Shown here in pieces: positions 35,271-45,137 of a DNA stretch of 64,000 nucleotides. Origin of the DNA: Aspidiotus rigidus (lineage: Eukaryota; Arthropoda; Insecta; Hemiptera; Diaspididae); contig JAVHKY010000029.1 in the NCBI GenBank assembly GCA_035079385.1, positions 4,836,001 through 4,900,000 of the forward strand, read 5' to 3'. How positions within the stretch are numbered: position 1 is the stretch's first letter; every line of letters begins with the position of its first letter. The position numbers and the translations under genes were made by a program. The notes beneath the pieces are model-generated. The model was not told the origin of the DNA. It saw nothing but the letters and a program-made list of their open reading frames with translations, and did not search any database.

Positions 35271-35593
35271 AAAACGACGGCTTCCTTAACGAAGTTAAGC
35301 GAGGAACGCAGGGAACCTGTTTTATGAGTCATATGGGATTTGGTATTGAGAATTCAAGGAAGCCTAGATCTAGATAAAGCTAGTATAAAGAAGGCCTACA
35401 CCTACTATAAACCTAGTATAATATAGTTTGAGAGTCTAAATTTTTCTCGAATCTCGAGCTATATATGATAGAAGGGGGACTTAGAAAAATTCGTATCATA
35501 CATGGCTCGAGAGTCGAAATTTTTCTGTTTTTTGTTAGATGGCAAACGGCAAATTTCTCAAAAAGCCCTCCATAGAACAGATTCCCTGTTAAT
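35271..35593. repeat. Composite module, near duplicate of 27262-27627
   Basis: Begins ACGACGGCTTCCTTAACG and runs through the AAGCCTAGA segment and 45-bp units to the palindromic satellite, in the same order as 27262-27627. Confidence 0.75.
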
Positions 35594-36195
35594 ATAGCTT
35601 TAAACAGCCTACAACAATAGAGTCTACTACTGAATGATATTATAAGTAAGTATGGGTTGCGTGAGTGAACCAAAAAAGGTAAAAACATGATACCTGCAGA
35701 GAATTGTTACTTCATACCCTTTTAATCCCATATTTTATAGTGTGTTTGTGTGAGTGTGTCAGCAACCTGTATGTGTAAAATATGCTATTTCCCAATTTAA
35801 TAGTTGAATCAACTCATTGGTCATTACTACGTTTTATCCTCAAAAGGTATTATGTCCATTTCCACCTTATAAAAAGCATATTTTACACATACAGGTTGCT
35901 GACACACTCACACAAACACACAATAAAATATGGAATTAAAAGGGTATGAAGTAACAATTCTCTGCAGGTATCATGTTTAGATTCAATTTTTACCTTTTTT
36001 GATTCACTCACGCAACCCATACTTACTTATAATATCATTCAGCAGTAGACTCTATTGTTGTAGGCTGTTGAAAGCTATATTTTGTTGTGTACTTGTGTGA
36101 GTGTGTCTTCAGCCTGTATGTGTAAAATATGCTTTTTATAAGGTGAAAATGGACATAATACCTTTTGAGGATAAAACGTAGTAATGACCAATGAA
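35594..36195. repeat. Palindromic satellite-like unit, second locus
   Basis: Starts TATAGCTTTAAACAGCCTAC; arms of about 190-200 bp meet around 35,820 and the inverted arm ends CTGTTGAAAGCTATA near 36081. Same unit as 27628-28640. Confidence 0.8.
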
Positions 36196-38345
36196 GCCTA
36201 GTACAATATAGTTTGAGAGTCTAAATTTTTCTCGAATCTCCATCTATATTATGATAGCTCGAGAGCCGAAATTTTTCCAAGTTTTTTGCTGGACGGCGCA
36301 TGGCAAATTTTTCAAAAAGCCCCCCACAAAACAGGTTCCCTGTTAAAAAACGACGGCTTCCTTAACGAAGTTAAACGAGGAACGCAGGGAACCTGTTTTA
36401 CGAGTCAAATAGGATTTGGTATTGAAAATTCAAGGAAGCCTAGACCTAGATAAAGTTAGTATAAAGAAGGCCTAGACGTAAAATAAGCCTAGTATAATGT
36501 AGTTCGAAAGTCCAAGTTTTTCTCAAATCTCGAGCTATTTATGATAGGAGGGAGACTTGGGAAAATTTGTCCCCTATCATATATAGCTCGAGAGTCAAAA
36601 GTTTTCCAAGTCCCTCTTCTATCATATATAGCTTCAGATTCGAAATTTTAACAGGGAACCTGTTTTATGGGGGGCTATTTGAGAAATCTGCCGTGCGCCG
36701 TCCACCGAAAAACTTAAAAAAATTTTGACTCTCGAACTATATATGATAGAAGGGGGACTTGAAAAAAATTTCGACTCTCGCAGATCAACTAATACAAATG
36801 TAGCTCGAGAGTCGAAATTTTTCCAAACCTCCCTCCTATCATATATAGCTCAAGAGTGGAAATTTTAACAAGGAACCTGATTTATCCAACTATATTATAT
36901 TACACGAATAGTTGGTCTAGGCCTTCTTTTTACTACCTTTCTCCAAATCTAGGCTTCCTTGAATTTTCAATACCAAATCTCATTCGAATCATAAAACAGG
37001 TTCCCTGCGTTCCCCGTTTAACATCGTTAAGGAAGCCATCATTTTTCTAAGTCCCTCTCCTATCACATATGGCTCGAGAGTCGAAATTTTTCCAAGTCCC
37101 TCTCCTATCATATATGGCTCGAGGGTCGAAATTTTTTCCAAGTCCCCCTCCTATCATATATTCTCGAGAGTCGAAATTTTAACAGGGAACCTGTTTTATG
37201 GGGGGCTATTTGAGAAATCTGGCGTGCGCCGTGCGCCGTCCGCCGTCCGGCGAAAAACTTGGAAAAATTTCGACTCTCGAGCCATATATGATAGGAGAGG
37301 GACATAGAAAAATTTCGACTCTCGAGCTATATATGATAGGAGAGGAACTTAAAGAAATTTCCACTCCCGAGCTATAAATGATAGCAGGGGGACTTAGAAA
37401 AATTTCGACTCTCGAGCTATATATGATAGAAGGGGGGACTTGGAAAAAATTCGACTCTCGCGCCATATGTGATGGGAGAGGGACTTAGAAAAAATTTCGA
37501 ATCTGAAGCTATATATGATAGAAGAGGGACTTGGAAAACTTTTGACTCTCGAGCTATATATGATAGGGGACAAATTTTCCCAAGTCTCCCTCCTATCATA
37601 AATAGCTCGAGATTTGAGAAAAACTTGGACTTTCAAACTACATTATACTAGGCTTATTTTACGTCTAGGCCTTCTTGATACTAGCTTTATCTAGGGTCTA
37701 GGCTTCCTTGAATTTTCAATACCAAATCCTATTTGACTCATAAAACAGGTTCCCTGCGTTCCTCGTTTAACTTCGTTAAGGAAGCCGTCGTTTTTCTAAG
37801 TTTTTCGCTGGACGGCGGACGGCGGACGGCGCACAGCGCACGGCGCACGGCAGATTTCTCAAATAGCCCCCCATAAAACAGGTTCCCTGTTAAAAAATGA
37901 CGGCTTCCTTAACGAAGTTAAACGAGGAACGCAGGGAACCTGTTTTATGATTCGAATGAGATTTGGTATTGAAAATTCAAGGAAGCCTAGATTTGGAGAA
38001 AGGTAGTAAAAAGAAGACCTAGACCAACTATTCGTGTAATATAATATAGTTGGATAAATCAGGTTCCTTGTTAAAATTTCTACTCTTGAGCTATATATGA
38101 TAGGAGGGGGGTTTGGAAAAATTTCGACTCTCGAGCTATATTTGTATTAGTTGATCTGCGAGAGTCGAATTATTTCCAAGTCACCCCTCCTATCATCTAT
38201 AGCTCGAGAGTCGAAATTTTTTCCAAGTCCCCCTTCTATCATATATAGCTCGAGAGTCGAAATTTTTCCAAGTTTTTCGCTGGACGGCGGACGGCGCACG
38301 GCAGTTTTCTCAAATAGCCCCCCATAAAACAGGTTCCCTGTTAAA
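36196..38345. repeat. Nested giant inverted repeat of composite modules
   Basis: Several nested inverted pairs share a centre near 37.1-37.5 kb. Examples: 36346-36600 with about 37560-37797; 36650-37055 with about 37890-38345; GC-rich stretches near 37195-37260 with 37795-37880. Components are the CAGGGAACCTG-bounded module, a GCCGTCCGCCGTCC-type stretch and 45-bp units. No coding frame. The RNA would form a hairpin of hundreds of base pairs. Confidence 0.8.
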
Positions 38346-40020
38346 ATAGGGAGAAATGATCCACAATTGCTTTAAAAACAGCTAAATATCCAATGAGAAG
38401 AATTAAGGAAATTCAACATTTTTTTTTTGTAGAATCAGGAAAATTTAACGATTTTTTTCAAAGAATTAGGAAATTTAACAAATTTTTCGAGGGTTAAAAA
38501 ATGAGCTCAGCGCATAGAAAAATGGGGTTTACGCTCAGTAGCCTAGAACATACATGTCTTCAAATTTTAATAAAATATATAAATTTTTCTACCAAATCTC
38601 AACTTTTTCTCAATTTTTTCATTTTTTAAAAATTGTCTTCAAAAATCTGAAAAATCACACCAAAAATGGTGCGTAGCGTATAGTGACGCTCAACAGTAAT
38701 TTCTAAATATTAATAAAATATATACATTTTTCTACCAAATCTGCACTGTTTTTAATTTTCTCATTTTTAACTGTCTTCCAAAAACCTGAAAAATCATCCT
38801 AAAAACGACGTTGGCAAATTTTTAAATCAACCAAAAAAAACAATACATCCATCAAAAACTTCAAAAATCACTTAAAACTTACCAAACAAAAGCCCTCTTA
38901 AAAATTGCCTCCATCAAAAACTTTGAAAATCACTTGAAAATGTGAAAAATTAACCCCTACGCTTTTTTGAGATTTTTAAAATTCAATGAAAAATCAGAGA
39001 AATTAGCCGCAAAATGAAAGAAATTAACCCCTGCGCTACACTGCGCCAGAAAAATATCTTATAGCTATCTATTAAAAAAGGTGAAAAATCGAAAAATCAG
39101 TGACTATGTAGAATTTTTTTCAAGATTTTAAAACTACTGGAAAATGAGTGAAAAATGCAAAAAAAAAAAAATGTGACTGCGCTTGACTACGTCAGAAGGA
39201 ATATGACTTCAAATTTTAATAAAATCCTACAAAATCTCCACTTTTTCTCAATTTTCTCATTTCTAAAACTGTCTTCAAAAACCTAGAAAATTGCAAAAAA
39301 CTAGTGACTGCGCTTGACTGCGTCAGAAGGAATCCTCTCATATTTGTATTAAAAATAGTTAAATATTCACGAATTGGAAGATTTCGAGAATTTTCAAAGA
39401 AGTTGAAAAATGGGTAAATTTTGCTCTGCGCTAGAGAAACAGATCCTTTTGCTTCTTTTTGAGATTTTTAAAATTCAATGAAAAATGAGAAAAATTTGCC
39501 TCAAAATGAGAGAAACAAGTCCTTGCGCTTCTGTTTAGGATTTTTAAAATTATATGAAAAATGCGAAAAAATAGCCTTAGAATGTTGAAAATTAGCCCTC
39601 TGCGATTCTTCTTAGGATTTTTAAAATTGAATGAAAAATGACAGAAATTAGTCTCTGCGCTTGACTGCGCCAGAAAAAATATCTTATATATGTTAAAAAT
39701 TGATACAAAAATGATACAAAAGATCTGAAATTTTCGAACTAGTGGAGATAAAAAAAGAGTGAAATTATTCATTATTTACCACGAAAATATCAAAATAGAC
39801 AGAGTGAAAAATGGAAGATTTCTAGGTTTTTTTTTGGAGAGGTTGAAAAATGGGTGAATTTTACTCTGCGCAAGAGAAATGAGGAAGTGCGCCAGAAGGA
39901 AAAATTTGAATTTCTTACATTTTTATGAGTATTGGAAAGTAGCTCTCACGAGAGATTTATTTTATGGTAAAAATATAGAAAATTGATACAGAATTGATAC
40001 AAAAACTCTGAAATTTTTGA
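38346..40020. repeat. AT-rich degenerate repeats with a TGCGCTTGACTGCG motif
   Basis: Loosely repeated blocks of about 150-250 bp built from AAAAATGAGAAAAATT, TCAAATTTTAATAAAAT and the marker GCGCTTGACTGCGTCAGAA (near 39190, 39310 and 39660; variants elsewhere). Frames here are low-complexity artefacts. Confidence 0.6.
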
Positions 40021-40047
40021 GAAGGAATATATCTTATCTACTGACGC

Positions 40048-40437
40048 CCGGCCTTCCTTTCAACCCTCCCCTTTCCATTTAGAAGATAGATTCCCTGTTT
40101 TTATAGATGATTGGCCTACCCGAATGTGGGGGGGGGAAAGAGAGTCATAGCCTCAGGCGCTCACTAAAAGGATGCCCTCACCTTTTCATCAAATTTTTGG
40201 GGATATCGGACTACCTTCATATAATCATAATTTCAACCCCCAGATGGAGGTGAAGAATCGAATGCGTTGAGAACGACGTGAACCAGTTCACGACCAAGAG
40301 TTTGCAGGTTTATACGACTCTTTCATCCACAATTTCCTGAATAATCAACTAGCTAAAGTGAAAGAGTTATTTTTCTGAAGGAAGCTGTAAAAGACAACGG
40401 AGCCGGTAAACTCTCTTGACCGAGCCTAGAGATATAG
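40048..40437. repeat. Dispersed repeat B, copy 2
   Basis: Second copy of the repeat at 21618-22023, same orientation, diverged with indels. Confidence 0.7.
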
Positions 40438-40605
40438 TCTAGCTGTAAATCATTTTGCAGCTTCACAATTCATGGGTTAGAGTGATGCTAAGGGCTTTGG
40501 CGTGTCAAGTTCATGGGTTTTACAAGAGCATAAAACATACAAATATGCATTCGCGCGTATTGTATTTTCCTGTTTTTACAATTATAATAGTACTTTGGTC
40601 GCACT

Positions 40606-40633
<28 letters not shown>
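40606..40633. repeat. Poly(A) tract of 28 bases
   Basis: Uninterrupted A run. It is followed by about three degenerate units (about 40650-40860) sharing TTTTAAAATAAGTTG and AGTCGCATTT. Confidence 0.8.
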
Positions 40634-40636
<3 letters not shown>

Positions 40637-40860
40637 GCTAGACCATAACTACAAAACCGAACTCTGTTTTAAAATAATTTGTGATTCAGTCGCATTTATA
40701 AAAAGAAAAATATTCGCCAAACGTTAACCAAACACCATTTTAAAATAAGTTGACTAGAGACGCTTTAAAAAAATATATATATAAATTATATTGTTGACCT
40801 TGACCAAACCCTATTTTAAAATAAGTTGTACTCTAGTCGCATTTTTTAAAAAGCCCAAGA

Positions 40861-41988
40861 ATGCCAAGTCTTTTGTACAAGACTTACCCCTTACCTAACC
40901 AACAACTAATCTTATTTCAAAGTTGAATGAAATAGGTACTTCAGTAACAGTCAGAAATTAAATAATGGAACAAAGAACTGTTTAAACAAAACAACTGAAA
41001 TATAAGAAACACAAAATAATGTTCTAAACGTGGAATATTGAATCCCACAAAGATTCTTCAAAATGTCTGATCATTGGAGAATTTTTGATCATTTTCACGT
41101 TGAAGAATTCTAATATTTGAAACAACTTTACATTTTCAGCTAGGTACTCCTTCATATTTGTCAATCGGATTTTTATTTTTTTTCCTACAAAGAGTTGAAA
41201 GATTGCCTCAAGAAAGAAATATGTATCAGAAATAAATAGGTACAGGTACTTATATAGTGTTGTTGATGCTTGTGCTTTGTTTTGATCACATAGCATTTTC
41301 TGTCAATTTCATATCAGTCCTCAAGTAAGTACAATTCATTACTCCACCTTGAAATAAAAATTGCACGAAAGAAACAGTTTTCATCTCCTCCTGCACACAC
41401 TGGAAATGCTTCAGAATTTTACATACATTCAACCTTTTACTATCATTATTTGATTGGTACCAATACTTAGCTGAAATCAAAATTTATTCTGCAATTTCTG
41501 TTTCTGGGAAACATGTTATCTAATTATTGCTTTGTTTATTTTAGAAACTTCCATATTGAGGGAAATGTTAAGTTGCAGAAAGCATGCCCTATATCATAAA
41601 ATGACGTAGACCTACGTATAAACTCACTGAAATCAAAATTTACCATGAGCCTTTCTGTCTGTGGACAAACACTCATCATCACCGCTACAATTATTCATTT
41701 GACTATAGGCTACATGATTGAAAATTACAGCTCTATTATTATGATCCGAGAAAAAAGAGATTTAAATATTACAACTGCAAAAAAAACAAAACTTCTGCAA
41801 TTCTAAATACCTACTTTCCAGTATACATGCGTAATTGTATCATTCACTCAAGTTGAGAAAAGGGGGGAAACACCACTGAATTTATCAATTTGAAGTAACG
41901 TCCAAGTTGTGAAAATAAAATTAACAATATAGGCTATCTAAAGGATTGAAGAACTTTGAACATACCTAGGCTTTATCTAATGATGATG
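40861..41988. other. AT-rich, no gene recognised
   Basis: Frames at 41024-41296 and 41286-41480 (minus) overlap and show no domain. Confidence 0.4.
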
Positions 41989-41997
41989 ATTGGTGAC

Positions 41998-42371
41998 TAT
42001 AGACCTCTAAAAACACAAGATCGCTAACTTCGATAGTTCGTTGGTTCTGCCACACGTAAAAAAATCGCTGCAGTCAACCTTCAGCACTTTAACACAGGCT
42101 CTTATATGGAGAGTTGACACTAAAACTCATTTTCCTCCACAAATATTCAGTTTTTCAAAAAAATGAAGAGATGTGAATTTATTCTGCATAAAATTTCCTT
42201 TCATATGCGCCAAACTTCGAGCGAATCCGTGAAATTTTTTTCTCCCATAAGAATACATTGAGTGCGACTTTGCAACATCTGGTGGGATAAACTATAGAAA
42301 CGATTTCAGGGTAGGAAAATTTAACGCAGCGTAGATGGCGAGTTAGCGATCTTGTGTTTCTAGGGGTCTGT
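41998..42371. mobile_element. 374-bp MITE with 9-bp flanking duplication
   Basis: Inverted ends of about 30 bp (left GACCTCTAAAAACACAAGAT, right inverted GACCCCTAGAAACACAAGAT), continuing CGCTAACT. Flanked by ATTGGTGAC on both sides (41989-41997 and 42372-42380). An 8- or 9-bp duplication fits hAT-like or related transposases. Non-coding. Confidence 0.85.
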
Positions 42372-42380
42372 ATTGGTGAC

Positions 42381-43443
42381 AATAATAAAATCCAATAGTT
42401 GTCTTTTCATTGGAAACCCTTATGATGATTTTTATATTGGTTCAACCATAGCCAAACATATTGACCTAGTATTTTAACAGTAGCGATGATTACCGCACTC
42501 AGTTGCATTCTTGATTTCTCAATGCTTGATAATTATTGTAAACATCCTTCAATGAGAAAAATATACAAAATAAATTCAGCGGCAAATTATTTGCATTCAA
42601 CAACTAGAATTTCAATCAAAAATAGAGACTCAAATCAACTTCACAATCCAAAATACCAACGTTTGAAATATTGTAAGATTTCATTCCATGCACTTTATAT
42701 TAAGTAGATGATGGTCGGTGATATGATAATATACTGGTACTTACAAGTATTGAAGACATAGATTCCAACTTCCAAGCTTGTTTATTTCAGCTCTCCACAT
42801 AACTGTTTGACAATTGTTCGTTGAAATTTTGAAGGAATGAAACTGAATTCAAAAGCACAGTATAGCTTCACCATGATTGAATCACGCGTGTATTCAGAGG
42901 GCTCCAACTGACTACTGAGAGCAGCATGCAACGGATCATTTGATAAATTAATGATACATACAACTACAATTTAAAAAAAGGCAAGGATAGTAAATTTCAA
43001 GCGATTAAATGATAAGTTTGTAAACAACCAGAACTAATAGCCCTTTGAGCAGCTTGTAGCTTGTTAATTAAATGAAAAAAAAAAAGTTGGAAGTTCTACG
43101 TACAGACGAATAGAGTTTAAAATTCGCACCATATTGATCTATTATCGCAGCATTGATTATCTTTGTCTGGATCACTTGATATTGATACGTAGATTAGGAT
43201 AAATGAACATCGATATAAATATTAATTAGGAAGCAAGCGCGATACTTCCTGCAGGTATGGCTCTCTGTTTGTGTGCGATCAGGTGACGAGTCTTCCTCTT
43301 CCCCTCCATCCATCCATCTCTCCTTGCTCGTTAAACCCATCCGAACACGAACCCCCGATGCCGACAGACGTTTGACAAACTATTCGTAGCGTTGATTGTC
43401 CATTGTTTTCGTAGGTTGCTTGTGTTTTATTATTATGGATGCT
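42381..43443. other. No gene recognised
   Basis: AT-rich sequence. The last 200 bp are richer in C and T. Confidence 0.4.
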
Positions 43444-43445
43444 GT

Positions 43446-43527
43446 ATGGATGGATGGATGGATGGATGGATGGATGGATGGATGGATGGATGGATGGATG
43501 GATGGATGGATGGATGGATGGATGGAT
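43446..43527. repeat. (ATGG)n microsatellite
   Basis: About 20 uninterrupted ATGG tetranucleotides. Confidence 0.95.
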
Positions 43528-44097
43528 AACATCGACTAGGCTACATTGTATTACCTGTCCCCTATGTTTGTATCTTCGAGCAAGGCCAAAGCTTTTTGAT
43601 TAGGTATTGTAAGAACAGCAAAACTACCTTTATTTGTTCTTATAATTAGTTTTTTTTAATTTCCATCTTCTGTGATAAATTCTAATTTTATTTTGAAGAG
43701 AATGAATTTGCTAACTCATTCAGCTATTCCCTAATCAATCATTATCATTTCATACATCATATTTTTGAAAAGTTTGCAAACTAAAACCAGGGCCTGACTA
43801 AAACTAAGTCTAGAAGGGAACTGTTCAAACTTTCAAAGTGTTCAAACTCTGAAGTTTGAACTTTCAAATTTTGAAGTAGCCTAAAGACTAATGAGTAATG
43901 AGACAACTAGAAGTAAGAAAAGTGAAAACAAAGAAAAAAATATTTGCAATCTGTGAATTTGGAGACTGGAGAGTGACGAGTCACGAGATTGTCGAGTTTG
44001 TCCACTATAGTATCTAGAGGTACTGAGGTAGTAATAATATTGAATTATTTTCTAAATTATGTGATTTTTCGATGCATATGTGTTGTGTTCACGCATT

Positions 44098-44285
44098 TTA
44101 ACCGATATAACCTAAAAATATATATTTTTTAACGGTTATAGCGGTTATATCGGTTATAACAGTTAACCGTTATAACCGTTATATTTTCCCACATTTTGAC
44201 AGATAACCGATAACCGAAAAAATTTGGGAGGTCATTTGACCGATAACCGTTAACCGGTAAAAAAATTTCGGTCGCAAGCCCGGAT
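44098..44285. repeat. AACCGATAACC-type subterminal repeats
   Basis: Many copies of TAACCGTTATA and CGATAACCG in both orientations, ending near CGGTCGCAAGCCCGG. Looks like one end of a DNA transposon with hexamer-like subterminal repeats, comparable in style to the TTCGGCT repeats at 16.2 and 18.2 kb. The other end was not found. Confidence 0.5.
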
Positions 44286-45137
44286 AATTACATGTTGTAA
44301 GAAAAGCTAAATTGACTTTATTTACATCAACTCTTTCACTTTCTCCTAAATTCTGAATCTGAAGAAGGAAATTCTGGGGTAATAAATGGAGTACGGTAAT
44401 CACGCAGAAAACGATAGTAGAATGTAGAACGAAAAATAATTTTTCTAAAAGGCTCTGTTTGCCTGATCGTAACGGTTTGAGATGAGACACCTCACGCCTC
44501 AACGCCACCACACTGCCACAGGCACAGTAGACTTTTGGTCAACAAAAAAGTGAGAATGGTTTCTTATCAGCAAAAATCTTGAATAGGAAAGTTTAGTCGC
44601 GAAGTCAATTGAGTATTCTTTGCTGTTCTGTTCAGCTGATCATTGGGACGAGAACGAGAACAGCGAAAGCGAAATGCGAGAAATAAATTCCGATTCTGTG
44701 TGATATCTCCGTCGCTAATATTGAAGACGGAAATATTGTTCGCTGTAAATGCTGAACTGATGTCAAGCGGACGTCAACTATCAGAAACTATGTAGAATTT
44801 CGCATCACATTTGTTCATTGAGTCTTTTACTTTAGCTCAAACGTATCTTTATCTTATCTTTGTCTTCATAGCGATCATGTAACGACATCACATATCTTTT
44901 TGGATTGCTTTGCGCGATCAGGATACTGCCGTTACTATGATCGTGATTTTTCACGATTTTTACTCATTCTAGGAGAATTTGGTATGTATCGATTTATTCC
45001 AGTGACCTCCATATTTTTGCTGTGTAGATCTACTCTTCTTTATCATCATTTACTCATTTCAGAATCAATTTCTGAAAATTATTTCGATTGTAATGTCTGA
45101 TACGTGATGCGAATATGAACAACAGATAATACCGGCC

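Noticed and set aside
24460..38345. CRISPR-like array
   Set aside because: Repeats are palindromic and regular in places, but the genome is eukaryotic, units are degenerate and adjacent without unique spacers, and no cas-like gene exists.
44098..44285. Telomeric repeat relic
   Set aside because: Motif is AACCGATAACC-like and irregular, not the insect TTAGG pentamer.
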